A stretch of 58,727 nucleotides of DNA, taken from assembly GCF_000308455.1 (NCBI RefSeq), contig NZ_BAFP01000034.1, positions 1 to 58,727 of the forward strand, written 5' to 3'. The translations under genes and the position numbers were made by a program. The DNA is from Nocardia abscessus NBRC 100374 (GTDB lineage: Bacteria; Actinomycetota; Actinomycetes; Mycobacteriales; Mycobacteriaceae). Below are positions 46,445 through 58,519 of the stretch, piece by piece. Below the pieces are notes generated by a model. That model was not told the origin of the DNA. It worked only from the letters and a program-made list of their open reading frames with translations, and searched no databases. How positions within the stretch are numbered: position 1 is the first letter of the stretch; each line of letters opens with the position of its first letter.

Positions 46445-47598
46445 TGGGTTCGAGCGCCGTCGTCCCCCTGCGGGAGCTGCTCGTCGTGCTGCTCATCTCG
46501 GCGGTGGTGACGTTCCTGGCCACCGGCGGAGTACGGGTGCTGGCGATCGGCTTCGGGGCGGTCGCCGTGCCGCGCGACCGGGACGTGCACGTCAAGCCGA
46601 TTCCGCGAATGGGCGGGGTCGGCATGTACATCGGCGTGGTCGCCGCGGTCTTGTTCGCCCACCAATTGCCCGCGCTGCGCAGTGGTTTCGACTACAAGCC
46701 CAACATTCCGATCGCCGTGCTGGTGGCGAGCACGGTCATCGTGCTGGTCGGCATCGTCGACGATCGCTGGGGCCTGGACGCGCTCACCAAGTTCGCCGGC
46801 CAGGTGACGGCAGCCGGCGTCATGGCCGTCATGGGATTGGGCTGGTACGTCGTCTACAACCCGTTCAGCAACACCACAGTCGTGCTGGACGGATTGCAGG
46901 GCGGCCTGGTCACGGTCGCGGTCACCGTCACGCTGGTCAACGCCATGAACTTCGTCGACGGGCTGGACGGCCTCGCGGCGGGCCTGGGCCTGATCGCGGC
47001 GCTGGCCGTATTCGTGTTCTGCCTGGGACTGATGAACGAGCAGGGCGGCTCGGTCGACACCTACCCGCCCGCGCTGCTGGCCGCCGCGCTCGCGGGCGGG
47101 TGCCTCGGATTCCTGCCGCACAATTTCCAGCCCGCGCGGATATTCATGGGCGACTCCGGCTCGATGCTGATCGGATTGATGCTGGCCGCGGTGTCGACCG
47201 GCGCTTCGGGGCGAATCCCGCTGCAGGGGTACGGCCCGCGTGACATCGTCGGTCTGCTTTCCCCGTTGTTGCTGGTCGGCGCCGTGATGTTCATTCCGGT
47301 GCTCGATCTGTTGCTCGCGATCGTGCGCCGGGTCCGGGCGGGCGTGAGTTTCTCGACGCCGGACAAAATGCACTTGCATCATCGCTTGCTGCAGATCGGC
47401 CATTCCCACCGCCGCGTCGTGCTGCTGATCTATTTGTGGGTCGGCGTGCTCGCGTTCGGCGCGGTCGGCACGTCGCTGATGGATCGCACGCTGGTCGTGT
47501 TGCTGATGGCGGGCGGGCTGGTATTCGCGTTGGTGATCACCGCGATTCCGGGCCTGCGGCGTGGGGACCCGGCGGGAGACGGATCGGCGTCCGGGTAA
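46441..47598 (+). CDS. wecA: Undecaprenyl-phosphate GlcNAc-1-phosphate transferase
   Basis: Polyprenyl-phosphate sugar-phosphate transferase of 385 residues with about eleven membrane helices. In mycolata it starts assembly of the arabinogalactan linker by moving GlcNAc-1-phosphate to decaprenyl phosphate. Conserved cytoplasmic loops are GIVDDRWGLDALTKF, NAMNFVDGLDGLAAG, FMGDSGSMLIG and the HLHHRLL motif. ATG 46441 overlaps the sua5-type gene by 4 bases. The C-terminal 25 residues are polar. Confidence 0.94.
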   Translation: MMGSSAVVPLRELLVVLLISAVVTFLATGGVRVLAIGFGAVAVPRDRDVHVKPIPRMGGVGMYIGVVAAVLFAHQLPALRSGFDYKPNIPIAVLVASTVIVLVGIVDDRWGLDALTKFAGQVTAAGVMAVMGLGWYVVYNPFSNTTVVLDGLQGGLVTVAVTVTLVNAMNFVDGLDGLAAGLGLIAALAVFVFCLGLMNEQGGSVDTYPPALLAAALAGGCLGFLPHNFQPARIFMGDSGSMLIGLMLAAVSTGASGRIPLQGYGPRDIVGLLSPLLLVGAVMFIPVLDLLLAIVRRVRAGVSFSTPDKMHLHHRLLQIGHSHRRVVLLIYLWVGVLAFGAVGTSLMDRTLVVLLMAGGLVFALVITAIPGLRRGDPAGDGSASG

Positions 47599-47609
47599 AG
47601 TCGTCGGCT

Positions 47610-48065
47610 GTGAGCTTCACACCCCAACCCGTCCCCGGCCCCGACGCGCCCCTGCGCTCCGCGCTGCGCTACGGACTGATCGGCCTGGGCGTGCTGGTGG
47701 TCCTGGCGGTCGCGCTCGGCGCCGCCGTCGCGGGAACCGCCGGAGTGTGGGGTGCGCTGCTGGGCGCCGCGATCGGCGGCGGCTTCATCCTCACCACCGC
47801 GGCCGTCGTGCTGTTCGGCGCGAAACTGCCGCCGAGCACGGCCGGACTGATCATGCTGGTCAGCTGGGCGGGCAAGGTCCTGGTGGCCCTGATCGTCGTC
47901 GCGATCCTGCAGCGATTCGACTTCTACGACCGGGTCGTCCTGTTCCTCACGGTGGTCGGAGCGCTGGTGATCGTGCTCGGCGCGGAGACGTACGGCGTTG
48001 TCCGGCAGAAGGTTCCGTACGTGACGACGACCGACCCCCAGAGCGCTCCGGGTACTCGGGAGTAA
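47610..48065 (+). CDS. atpI: ATP synthase protein I (AtpI-like)
   Basis: Membrane protein of 151 residues with four hydrophobic segments, at the place where AtpI lies in actinobacterial atp clusters. AtpI proteins help assemble the c-ring or handle Mg2+. The sequence itself is poorly conserved, so the call leans on position. GTG 47610 has TAAAGT 8 bases ahead, which shares its TAA with the wecA stop, suggesting a promoter inside the wecA end. Confidence 0.8.
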   Translation: MSFTPQPVPGPDAPLRSALRYGLIGLGVLVVLAVALGAAVAGTAGVWGALLGAAIGGGFILTTAAVVLFGAKLPPSTAGLIMLVSWAGKVLVALIVVAILQRFDFYDRVVLFLTVVGALVIVLGAETYGVVRQKVPYVTTTDPQSAPGTRE

Positions 48066-48180
48066 CGAAAACCCCCACCCCCTACACGCTGTCGTAGATG
48101 ACTTGGTAAAGTGTTGGTAAGCAAGCGACCAAGTCGGGGATCGATGAGGGGTCACCGCCGAGATCCACCGCCTGGGCCGC

Positions 48181-48196
48181 TATGCTTACTGCCGTG
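48181..48196 (+). promoter_or_regulatory. Candidate promoter in the atpI-atpB gap
   Basis: TATGCT at 48181-48186 lies 7 bases ahead of a GTG (48194) that opens a 33-codon frame ending at 48295. The -35 region is poor. The 291-base gap also holds a doubled TTGGTAA near 48100-48120. It could drive the atp operon. Confidence 0.3.
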
Positions 48197-48356
48197 CCGG
48201 GCTCCGAGGGGTTGTTCCGGTTCTGCATGTCGACGAATGTCGCCGACACACGTACAGACGCCTGGTGGAAATCAAAACCACCGCCCAGCTGCTGACGAAC
48301 TTCGAGCCGACCTGAGTCGACCAAATTGATCGTCAATGTCCGATCGAACCGCGGGA

Positions 48357-49509
<1,153 letters not shown>

Positions 49510-49514
49510 TTCCG

Positions 49515-50075
49515 ATGTACGAGTCAGTTTTGCTCGCCGCGGCGGAGGGAGAGGAAGTGAATCCTCTCGTCCCCGAAACGTACGACATCGTCTGGTCGAT
49601 CGTCTGCGTCGTCATCATCGGAATCCTGTTCTACAAGTACGTGGTTCCGCGCCTGATGAAGACGCTCGACGAGCGTTCCGAGAAGATCGAAGGCGGCATC
49701 GCTCGCGCCGAAGCCGCGCAGGAAGAAGCTCAGCTCACCCTGCAGCAGTACCAGCAGCAACTGGCCGACGCCCGGCTCGAGGCCGCTCGCATCCGTGAGG
49801 ACGCGCGCACCCAGGGCCAGGAGATCCTCGCGCAGATGCGCTCGGACGCCCAGGCCGAAGCCGACCGCATCATCGCGGCGGGCCACACCCAGCTGGAAGC
49901 CCAGCGCCAGCAGATCCTGACCGAGCTGCGCTCGGAAGTCGGCCGCACGGCCGTCGACCTGGCCGAGAAGATCATCGGGCAGTCGGTGTCCGACGAGGCC
50001 AAGCAGGCCACGTCGATCGACCGGTTCCTCGACGAACTCGATCAGTCGGACGCAGGCATCGGGGTCGGAAGGTAA
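49515..50075 (+). CDS. atpF: ATP synthase Fo subunit b
   Basis: Peripheral stalk subunit of 186 residues. One membrane helix ([20 protein letters not shown], about 25-44) is followed by a long coiled coil rich in Ala, Glu, Gln and Arg, ending with a globular tip that meets delta. The extra N-terminal 20 residues ([17 protein letters not shown]) are usual in actinobacteria. Start ATG 49515. Confidence 0.96.
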   Translation: MYESVLLAAAEGEEVNPLVPETYDIVWSIVCVVIIGILFYKYVVPRLMKTLDERSEKIEGGIARAEAAQEEAQLTLQQYQQQLADARLEAARIREDARTQGQEILAQMRSDAQAEADRIIAAGHTQLEAQRQQILTELRSEVGRTAVDLAEKIIGQSVSDEAKQATSIDRFLDELDQSDAGIGVGR

Positions 50076-50094
50076 CGACGCGAAAGTGAGAAGC

Positions 50095-50904
50095 ATGTAC
50101 GCAGCGAGCCGCGAGGCCAGTGCCCGGTCTCGGGAGGCGCTTCGGGCCGCTCTGACCGGAAGCGACAGTGCCGCGGCCACGACGGGGTCGGAACTGTTCG
50201 CCGTTGTCGCCGTGCTGGACGACCAGCGTTCGCTGCGTGTGGCGCTCGCGGACGTGTCGGTGCCGGGTTCCGTGCGCGCGGAACTCTGCGAGCGGGTCTT
50301 CGGCGGCAAGGTCAGCGCTGCCACGCTGGCAGTGCTGACCACCGCGGTGGCCCAGAACTGGTCGCGCACCTCCGACCTGGTGGCCACCTTGGTGCTGCTC
50401 GGCCAGGAGGCGTTGCTGGAGTCGGCGGCCCAGCGTGGCCGGCTCGAAGCGGTCGAGGACGAACTGTTCCGGCTCGGCCGGATCATCAGCGACAACCCGG
50501 ACCTGGAGCAGGCGCTGTCGGATCGGTCGCAGCCGGAATCGGCCAAGCGCGAGCTGATCCACCAGCTGCTGACCGGCAAGACGGAGGCCATCACCCTGAC
50601 CCTGGCGGAGCAGGTGGTGACCAGGCAGCGGTCGAGCATCGGCGCCGCCTTCGACGAACTGGCCGACCTCGCGGCGGCTCGCCGCGATCAGATCGTCGCG
50701 CATGTGCGCGCCGCGATCGGGCTCACCGAGCAGCAGCGCGACCGGCTGGCCGCCTCCCTGCGGCGCATCTACGGCAAGGCGACCACGGTGCACATCCAGG
50801 TCGACCCGAGTTTGCTGAGCGGAGTCGTGGTGCGCGTCGGTGACGACGTGATCGACGGCAGCGCCCTCGGCCGACTGGAGAAGCTGCGCCGGGCACTGGC
50901 CTAG
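50095..50904 (+). CDS. atpH: ATP synthase F1 subunit delta
   Basis: Delta subunit of 269 residues, longer than the 177 of E. coli but typical of Nocardia and Streptomyces. [16 protein letters not shown] is the usual opening, and the C-terminal [26 protein letters not shown] is the conserved OSCP signature. It is not fused to a second b-type subunit, unlike the M. tuberculosis atpH product. ATG 50095 is preferred because GAGAAG lies 4 bases ahead; GTG 50086 is in frame. Confidence 0.94.
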   Translation: MYAASREASARSREALRAALTGSDSAAATTGSELFAVVAVLDDQRSLRVALADVSVPGSVRAELCERVFGGKVSAATLAVLTTAVAQNWSRTSDLVATLVLLGQEALLESAAQRGRLEAVEDELFRLGRIISDNPDLEQALSDRSQPESAKRELIHQLLTGKTEAITLTLAEQVVTRQRSSIGAAFDELADLAAARRDQIVAHVRAAIGLTEQQRDRLAASLRRIYGKATTVHIQVDPSLLSGVVVRVGDDVIDGSALGRLEKLRRALA

Positions 50905-50957
50905 CGCGCTTCCACCACCCCGACATTCCAGACCCAGACAGCGAGAGCAGGAAGAAC

Positions 50958-52595
50958 ATGGCGGAGCTGACGATCTCCTCCGATGAGATCCGTAGCGCGA
51001 TCGAGAGCTACACCCAGAGCTACACCCCCGAGACCTCCATCGAAGAAGTCGGTGTGGTCACCGACACCAGTGACGGCATCGCGCACGTCAGCGGCCTGCC
51101 TTCGGCGATGGCCAACGAACTGCTCGAGTTCCCGGGCGGCGTGCTCGGCGTCGCGCTCAACCTCGAGGACCGTGAGATCGGTGCGGTCATCCTCGGCGAG
51201 TTCGCCGAGATCGAGGAGGGCCAGGAGGTCCGCCGGACCGGTGACGTGCTCTCGGTTCCGGTCGGCGACAAGTTCCTCGGCCGCGTGGTGAACCCGCTCG
51301 GCCAGCCGATCGACGGCCTCGGCGAGATCGAGTCCGAGGAACAGCGCGTGCTCGAGCTGCAGGCCGCGACCGTGCTGGAACGCCAGCCGGTCGAGGAGCC
51401 GCTGGCCACCGGCATCACCGCGATCGACGCGTTGACCGCCATCGGCCGCGGCCAGCGTCAGCTGATCATCGGCGACCGCAAGACCGGTAAGACCGCGGTC
51501 TGCATCGACGCGATCCTGAACCAGAAGGCCAACTGGGAGACCGGCGACCCGAAGAAGCAGGTGCGCTGCATCTACGTCGCCATCGGCCAGAAGGGCTCCA
51601 CCATCGCGGGCGTGAAGGCCGCGCTGGAGCAGCACGGCGCGCTGGAGTACACCACCATCGTCGCCGCCCCGGCCTCCGACTCCGCCGGCTTCAAGTGGCT
51701 GGCCCCCTACACCGGTTCGGCCATCGGCCAGCACTGGATGTACCAGGGCAAGCACGTGCTCATCGTGTTCGACGACCTGACCAAGCAGGCCGAGGCCTAC
51801 CGCGCCATCTCGCTGCTGCTGCGTCGCCCGCCGGGCCGCGAGGCCTACCCCGGTGACGTCTTCTACCTGCACTCCCGGCTGCTGGAGCGTTGCGCGAAGC
51901 TCTCCGACGAGCGGGGCGCCGGCTCGATGACCGGCCTGCCGATCATCGAGACCAAGGCCAACGACATCTCGGCGTTCATCCCGACCAACGTCATCTCCAT
52001 CACCGACGGCCAGGTCTTCCTCGAGTCCGACCTGTTCAACAAGGGTGTCCGCCCGGCGATCAACGTCGGTACCTCGGTCTCCCGTGTCGGTGGCGCCGCC
52101 CAGACCAAGGGCATGAGGAAGGTGGCCGGCTCGCTGCGTCTGGAACTGGCGCAGTACCGCGAGCTGGAGGCGTTCTCCGCCTTCGCCTCCGACCTGGACG
52201 CGGCCTCGCTGGCCCAGCTCGAGCGTGGCGCCCGCTGGGTCGAGCTGCTCAAGCAGGACCAGTACTCGCCGGTGCCGGTGGAGGACCAGATCATCTCGAT
52301 CTACCTGGTCGACCGTGGCCACTTCGACTCCGTCCCGGTGGGCGACATCCGCCGCTTCAACGCCGAACTGCTGGAGGACCTGCACCGCAGCGCCGCCGAC
52401 GCGTTCAAGGCGATCGAGGGCGGCAAGGTGCTCGACGGCGAGGCGGCCGAGCAGATCGAGGCGGCCACCAAGAAGTTCTTGGGGACCTTCCTCACCTCCG
52501 ACGGCACTCCGCTGGTGAACGAGGCCGAGGCGGGCCAGCTCGACCACGAAGAGGTCGAGTCGCTGTCGGTGACCCGCAAGCACGTCGAGAAGTAA
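50958..52595 (+). CDS. atpA: ATP synthase F1 subunit alpha
   Basis: Non-catalytic nucleotide-binding subunit of 545 residues. Walker A is GDRKTGKT (172-179), and the arginine-finger region is in the conserved [10 protein letters not shown] block. Compared with E. coli (513 residues) it has an extended C-terminus of about 35 residues ([21 protein letters not shown]). In mycobacteria a similar extension restrains ATP hydrolysis, so the same may hold here. AGGAAG precedes the ATG. Confidence 0.97.
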   Translation: MAELTISSDEIRSAIESYTQSYTPETSIEEVGVVTDTSDGIAHVSGLPSAMANELLEFPGGVLGVALNLEDREIGAVILGEFAEIEEGQEVRRTGDVLSVPVGDKFLGRVVNPLGQPIDGLGEIESEEQRVLELQAATVLERQPVEEPLATGITAIDALTAIGRGQRQLIIGDRKTGKTAVCIDAILNQKANWETGDPKKQVRCIYVAIGQKGSTIAGVKAALEQHGALEYTTIVAAPASDSAGFKWLAPYTGSAIGQHWMYQGKHVLIVFDDLTKQAEAYRAISLLLRRPPGREAYPGDVFYLHSRLLERCAKLSDERGAGSMTGLPIIETKANDISAFIPTNVISITDGQVFLESDLFNKGVRPAINVGTSVSRVGGAAQTKGMRKVAGSLRLELAQYRELEAFSAFASDLDAASLAQLERGARWVELLKQDQYSPVPVEDQIISIYLVDRGHFDSVPVGDIRRFNAELLEDLHRSAADAFKAIEGGKVLDGEAAEQIEAATKKFLGTFLTSDGTPLVNEAEAGQLDHEEVESLSVTRKHVEK

Positions 52596-52637
52596 CGCGA
52601 GCCCGCCAATGCGCTATTCGATCCGCGGCAGGAGCCA

Positions 52638-52678
52638 GGGGCACGAAGGAGGAAGCGTGCGCAACCTCGTCGTGCCCC
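52638..52678 (+). ncRNA. Hairpin with conserved loop, atpA-atpG gap
   Basis: GGGGCACGA (52638-52646) pairs with TCGTGCCCC (52670-52678). Inside, GAGG (52649-52652) pairs with CCTC (52665-52668), closing a loop AAGCGTGCGCAA. The Shine-Dalgarno AAGGAGG and the GTG of the mini-ORF at 52657 are held within the stem-loop, so folding should limit its translation. The loop element GGAAGCGTGCGCAACC recurs in the atpG-atpD gap. Confidence 0.6.
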
Positions 52679-52728
52679 GCAAATGCCGCCAATCCAACGC
52701 AGGGAATGAAGGGAGTGTGAACCGCTGA
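52657..52728 (+). CDS. Mini-ORF of 23 codons bridging atpA to atpG
   Basis: Too short for usual gene calling. GTG 52657 has a textbook AAGGAGG 4 bases ahead. The peptide is [20 protein letters not shown] followed by VNR, and its TGA (52726-52728) shares the A of the atpG ATG (TGATG). This is the arrangement of translational coupling. The sister mini-ORF in the next gap also starts MRN. I infer a coupling leader; no peptide function is suggested. Confidence 0.5.
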   Translation: MRNLVVPRKCRQSNAGNEGSVNR

Positions 52729-53699
52729 TGGCAAGCTTGCGTGAATTGCGCTCCCGCATTCGTGGTGTGAATTCGATCAAGAAGATCACCAAGGCCCAAG
52801 AGCTGATCGCGACCTCGCGCATCTCGAAGGCCCAGGCCAGGGTCGCGGCCGCGAAGCCGTACGCCGAGGAGATCACCAAGGTCCTCAGCGAGCTGGCCGG
52901 CGCGTCGAAGAACCTTTCGCATCCGCTGCTGACCGAGCGGCCCAACCCGCGCCGGGCGGCCGTGCTGGTGATCACCAGTGACAGCGGCATGTGCGGTGGC
53001 TACAACTCGAACGTGCTCAAGCGCGCCGAAGAGCTGATGACCACCCTGCGCGACGAAGGCAAGGAGCCGGTGCTCTACGTCATGGGCAACAAGGGCCTGA
53101 CGTACTACGCCTTCCGCGACCGCCCGTACGTGTCGGCGTGGACCGGGTTCTCGCAGCAGCCGAAGTACACCGATGCCTCGGCCGCCTGCCACCACCTGGT
53201 GGACGCCTTCATGGCGGGCTCCGACGGCGCGGTTCCCGCTCCGAACGGAACGGGTGACATCGCCGGTGTCGACGAGCTGCACGTGGTGTACACCCGCTTC
53301 GTCTCGATGTTGACGCAGACCCCTGAGGTGCGCCGGTTGGCGCCGATCCAGGTGAGCTACGTCGACGAGAACTTCGACCTGGGCGAGGACATGGTGTCGG
53401 ATTCGCCGACCGCCGATGTCCACGCGCAGTACGAATTCGAGCCCGACGCCGACGTGCTGCTGGCGGCACTGCTGCCGAAGTACGTCAATACGCGTATCTA
53501 CGCGTCGTTGCTCGAGGCAGCGGCATCCGAGTCCGCGGCTCGGCGCACCGCAATGAAGGCCGCCACCGACAACGCCAACGAACTCGCGAGTGTGCTCCAG
53601 CGCGAGGCGAACTCGGTGCGTCAGGCCCAGATCACGCAGGAAATCAGCGAAATCGTCGGCGGCGTGAACGCGCTGGCGTCGAGCTCGGACCGCGACTAA
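52728..53699 (+). CDS. atpG: ATP synthase F1 subunit gamma
   Basis: Central rotor shaft of 323 residues with N- and C-terminal coiled-coil helices ([25 protein letters not shown] and the end [19 protein letters not shown]). A loop near residues 160-180 ([22 protein letters not shown]) corresponds to the mycobacterial gamma insertion thought to hinder reverse rotation. The ATG overlaps the stop of the mini-ORF. Confidence 0.97.
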   Translation: MASLRELRSRIRGVNSIKKITKAQELIATSRISKAQARVAAAKPYAEEITKVLSELAGASKNLSHPLLTERPNPRRAAVLVITSDSGMCGGYNSNVLKRAEELMTTLRDEGKEPVLYVMGNKGLTYYAFRDRPYVSAWTGFSQQPKYTDASAACHHLVDAFMAGSDGAVPAPNGTGDIAGVDELHVVYTRFVSMLTQTPEVRRLAPIQVSYVDENFDLGEDMVSDSPTADVHAQYEFEPDADVLLAALLPKYVNTRIYASLLEAAASESAARRTAMKAATDNANELASVLQREANSVRQAQITQEISEIVGGVNALASSSDRD

Positions 53700-55244
<1,545 letters not shown>

Positions 55245-55250
55245 TCACCG

Positions 55251-55628
55251 ATGGCGGAAATGTCAGTCGATCTCGTCGCTGTGGAGCGACTGCTCTGGTC
55301 CGGCCAGGCGTCGTTCGTCAGCGCGCAGACCACCGAGGGCCAGATCGGCATCATGGCCGGCCACGAGCCATTGCTCGGCCAGCTGGTCGAGGGCGGCACC
55401 GTGACGATCGTGGACACCGACGGTCAGCGCATCGTCGCCGCGGTGCACGGCGGCTTCTTCTCGGTCACCGCGAACTCGGTCCGGGTGCTCGCCGAGTCGG
55501 CGGAATTCGCCGACGAGGTGGACGTGGAGGCGGCCCGCCGGGTGCTGGCCGACTCCGACGCCAGCGAGGAGCAGCAGAAGGCGGCTCAGGCCCGGGTGCG
55601 CGCGGTCGAACAGGTCGCGAACGCCTGA
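55251..55628 (+). CDS. atpC: ATP synthase F1 subunit epsilon
   Basis: Subunit of 125 residues. The N-terminal beta-barrel (about 1-88) contains [19 protein letters not shown], the conserved contact with the c-ring. The C-terminal helical hairpin is short, as in mycobacteria, where epsilon cannot extend far into F1. It starts 6 bases after atpD and ends the operon. Confidence 0.96.
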   Translation: MAEMSVDLVAVERLLWSGQASFVSAQTTEGQIGIMAGHEPLLGQLVEGGTVTIVDTDGQRIVAAVHGGFFSVTANSVRVLAESAEFADEVDVEAARRVLADSDASEEQQKAAQARVRAVEQVANA

Positions 55629-55654
55629 TCGACAACCTGTCATCCAGAACAAAT

Positions 55655-55697
55655 GCTGTCGGCGGTGAAGAGTCCCTTCACCGCCGACAGCGTCTTT
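55655..55697 (+). terminator. Terminator of the atp operon
   Basis: Perfect 16-bp stem GCTGTCGGCGGTGAAG / CTTCACCGCCGACAGC (55655-55670 with 55676-55691), a 5-base loop, then GTCTTT. Confidence 0.9.
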
Positions 55698-55877
55698 CAG
55701 GCGAGTCGGACACGGCCGGGCCATTTGTAAACTCGGGGCCGTGATTGAATGGCCGCACGCGGTGTGAACATCAGGGCTCGCCGGGCGCACAGCCCGCGTG
55801 CTCACGAAGAACCTGTGAACACCGCCAATCGGATGCCGTGTCGACGACATGGCGGCGTAGCGAAGGGACGTACGGCA

Positions 55878-56312
55878 TTGCAAACCGGGATGGTTCTGCT
55901 GATCATTCTGGTGCTCACGCTCGTGTTCCTCGCGCTCGCCTCGACCTACCGTCTGATCATGTTGCGCCGCGGCGGGACTGCCGCGATTCTGCGCGTCCTC
56001 CCCGCTCGTGGCGGTCAGGGGTGGCGGCACGGATTGATGCGCTACGACGAGGATCGACTTGTCTTCTTCAAGCTCACCAGCCTGAAACTCGGCCCGGACT
56101 CCAGCATTCGGCGGCAAGGCATCGAGATCGGTGATCGGCGCGGTCCCCGCGGCGACGAGTACGACATCATGACCGACGACATCGCCGTGATCGCGGTCTC
56201 GGATCGCGCGGGCGACTTCGAACTTGCCCTGGATCGCGACTCGCTGACCGCTTTCCTTTCCTGGGTGGAATCCCGCCCGTCCGACCGCACCCGCCGGATG
56301 CCTGGCCTGTAG
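55878..56312 (+). CDS. DUF2550 membrane protein
   Basis: Protein of 144 residues with one N-terminal membrane helix (GMVLLIILVLTLVFLALASTYRL) and a cytoplasmic domain of DUF2550 type (RGGQGWRHGLMRY, RGDEYDIMTDDIAVIAV). Its place after atpC is the same as that of Rv1312 in M. tuberculosis. Function unknown. TTG 55878 is chosen for its GAAGGGA site; the ATG four codons on is the alternative, and the frame is open to 55749. Confidence 0.85.
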   Translation: MQTGMVLLIILVLTLVFLALASTYRLIMLRRGGTAAILRVLPARGGQGWRHGLMRYDEDRLVFFKLTSLKLGPDSSIRRQGIEIGDRRGPRGDEYDIMTDDIAVIAVSDRAGDFELALDRDSLTAFLSWVESRPSDRTRRMPGL

Positions 56313-56352
56313 TTCGCGCGTTCCCGCCCGGACTTCGTCCGGCTGCTCCCGC

Positions 56353-56365
56353 TAGGGTTGTGCTG
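56353..56365 (+). promoter_or_regulatory. -10 box for the adenosyltransferase gene
   Basis: TAGGGT at 56353-56358 lies 6 bases before the GTG at 56365; no Shine-Dalgarno is present, so the start is probably leaderless. Confidence 0.5.
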
Positions 56366-56946
56366 TGAGCGTGCATCTGACGCGGATCTATACCCGGACC
56401 GGCGACGACGGGACCACGGGATTGAGCGACTTCTCCCGGGTCGCGAAGACCGACCCCCGCTTGGTCGCCTACGCCGACTGCGATGAGACGAACGCCGCCA
56501 TCGGTGTGGCGATCGCGCTCGGCGGGCCGGAGGAGACGATGCTCGCGGTGCTGCGGCAGATACAGAACGATCTGTTCGACGCCGGCGCCGACCTCTCCAC
56601 ACCCGTGGTGGCGGAGCCGAAGTATCCGCCGTTGCGGGTCACCCAGCCCTACATCGACCGGCTCGAGGCGTGGTGCGACGAGTTCAATGCCGAACTCCCG
56701 GCGCTCGATTCGTTCATCCTGCCCGGCGGCACGCCGTTGGCGGCCTTGCTGCACACCGCTCGCACGGTCGCCCGCCGTGCGGAGCGCTCGGCCTGGGCCG
56801 CGATCGAGGCCAATCCCGAGGACACCGGCGTCCTGCCCGCCAAGTACCTGAATCGGCTGTCGGATCTGCTGTTCATACTCAGCCGAGTGGCCAATCCCGG
56901 CGGGGATATCCTGTGGAAGCCCGGCGGACAACAGCCGAGCGCCTGA
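56365..56946 (+). CDS. pduO: Cob(I)alamin adenosyltransferase (PduO type)
   Basis: ATP:corrinoid adenosyltransferase of 193 residues that makes coenzyme B12. The ATP-binding N-terminus is YTRTGDDGTTGLSD (9-22). The helical core has AYADCDETNAAIGVA and RAERSAWAA with the conserved Arg, and LNRLSDLLFILSRVAN closes the active site. It lies between DUF2550 and murA as in mycobacteria, and could supply IcmF, encoded in the same window. Confidence 0.93.
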   Translation: MSVHLTRIYTRTGDDGTTGLSDFSRVAKTDPRLVAYADCDETNAAIGVAIALGGPEETMLAVLRQIQNDLFDAGADLSTPVVAEPKYPPLRVTQPYIDRLEAWCDEFNAELPALDSFILPGGTPLAALLHTARTVARRAERSAWAAIEANPEDTGVLPAKYLNRLSDLLFILSRVANPGGDILWKPGGQQPSA

Positions 56947-57161
56947 TCGCGTAGCACCGGAGGCGAGTACCCGAGCGATCACGGGGTATGGCCGGCAAGG
57001 CGGCGGGATCACCTCGCCGGCCCGCAGAACGCTCACCCCGCGGCACTCGCTCGAACGGCGAAAATGTCCGGAGGCGAGGGGAGTCGTGGAGACGCGGCAC
57101 CGTAGTGCGCCGCCCCAACTATCCTTGCACCAACAGTGCGCCGAATACGCGGAGAGGCGGC

Positions 57162-58421
57162 ATGGAACGGTTTTTGGTTACCGGCGGAAACAGACTCGTC
57201 GGTGAGGTCACAGTGGGGGGCGCCAAGAACAGCGTCCTCAAACTGATGGCCGCTGCGTTGCTGGCCGAGGGCACCACCACCATCACGAACTGCCCGGACA
57301 TCCTCGATGTGCCGCTCATGGGTGATGTCCTGCGCGGACTCGGCTGCGACGTGACCATCGACGGGGGGGTGGTCGCCATCACCACGCCTGCCGAGCCGAA
57401 GTACCACGCGGACTTCCCCGCGGTGACGCAGTTCCGCGCGTCGGTGTGCGTGCTCGGCCCGTTGATGGCGCGGTGCAAGCGCGCCGTCGTCGCGCTGCCC
57501 GGTGGTGACGCGATCGGCTCCCGCCCGCTCGACATGCACCAGGCCGGTCTGCGCCTGCTCGGCGCGACCAGCGAGATCGAGCACGGCTGTGTGGTGGCCA
57601 GGGCCGACGAACTGCAGGGCGCCCGGATCCGCCTGGACTTCCCCTCGGTCGGCGCGACCGAGAACATCCTCATGGCGGCGGTGCTCGCCGAGGGGGAGAC
57701 GGTGATCGACAACGCCGCGCGCGAACCCGACATCGTCGACCTGTGCAACATGCTCGTCCGGATGGGCGCGCGGATCAGTGGGGCGGGCACCTCGGTGCTC
57801 ACCATCCAGGGCGTCGAACGTCTCTCGCCCACCACCCACCGCGTCATCGGTGACCGCATCGTGGCCGCGACATGGGGCATCGCCGCCGCGATGACCCTCG
57901 GGGACATCCGCGTCACCGGCGTGAATCCCAAACATCTGTCGCTGGTGCTGGACAAGCTGCGCTCAGCTGGGGCGCGCATCTCGTTCGAAACGGACGGCTT
58001 CCGGGTGATCCAGGCCGAGCGCCCGCGTGCCGTGAACTTCTCGACGCTGCCGTTCCCCGGTTTCCCGACCGATTTGCAGCCGATGGCGATCGGGCTCGCG
58101 TCCATCGCCGACGGCACCTCGATGATCACCGAGAACATCTTCGAGGCACGCTTCCGGTTCGTGGAAGAGATGATCCGGCTCGGCGCCGACGCACGCACCG
58201 ACGGGCACCACGCGGTGGTGCGGGGGATCCCACGGCTGTCGAGCGCTCCGGTGTGGTCGTCGGATATCCGGGCCGGCGCCGGTTTGGTCCTCGCCGGTTT
58301 GGTCGCCGACGGCACCACCGAAGTGCACGACGTCTTCCACATCGATCGCGGATATCCGAATTTCGTCGAGCAGCTGCAGGCGTTGGGCGGAGATGTGGTG
58401 CGTGTCGGCGCTGCGGATTGA
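57162..58421 (+). CDS. murA: UDP-N-acetylglucosamine 1-carboxyvinyltransferase
   Basis: First committed enzyme of peptidoglycan synthesis, 419 residues, adding enolpyruvate to UDP-GlcNAc. [19 protein letters not shown] is the conserved opening with the catalytic Lys, and FPTDLQPM and the EARFRFVEE block are intact. In the active loop [15 protein letters not shown] the usual Cys is Asp116, as in M. tuberculosis, which prevents alkylation by fosfomycin. ATG 57162 has GGAGAGG ahead; the frame is open to 56988. An rRNA promoter region follows. Confidence 0.97.
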   Translation: MERFLVTGGNRLVGEVTVGGAKNSVLKLMAAALLAEGTTTITNCPDILDVPLMGDVLRGLGCDVTIDGGVVAITTPAEPKYHADFPAVTQFRASVCVLGPLMARCKRAVVALPGGDAIGSRPLDMHQAGLRLLGATSEIEHGCVVARADELQGARIRLDFPSVGATENILMAAVLAEGETVIDNAAREPDIVDLCNMLVRMGARISGAGTSVLTIQGVERLSPTTHRVIGDRIVAATWGIAAAMTLGDIRVTGVNPKHLSLVLDKLRSAGARISFETDGFRVIQAERPRAVNFSTLPFPGFPTDLQPMAIGLASIADGTSMITENIFEARFRFVEEMIRLGADARTDGHHAVVRGIPRLSSAPVWSSDIRAGAGLVLAGLVADGTTEVHDVFHIDRGYPNFVEQLQALGGDVVRVGAAD

Positions 58422-58490
58422 GCGCCGATTCCGTCCGGGTCGGCCGCACGTTACGAACGTTTCCGCGAAAATACGTGCTGACCAGGGGAT

Positions 58491-58519
58491 TTGACATCGT
58501 GCACGCAGACACGTAACTT
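58491..58519 (+). promoter_or_regulatory. rRNA operon promoter 1
   Basis: TTGACA (58491-58496), a 17-base spacer and TAACTT (58514-58519). It lies 70 bases after murA, the place where the rrs-rrl-rrf operon begins in related genomes. Confidence 0.75.
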
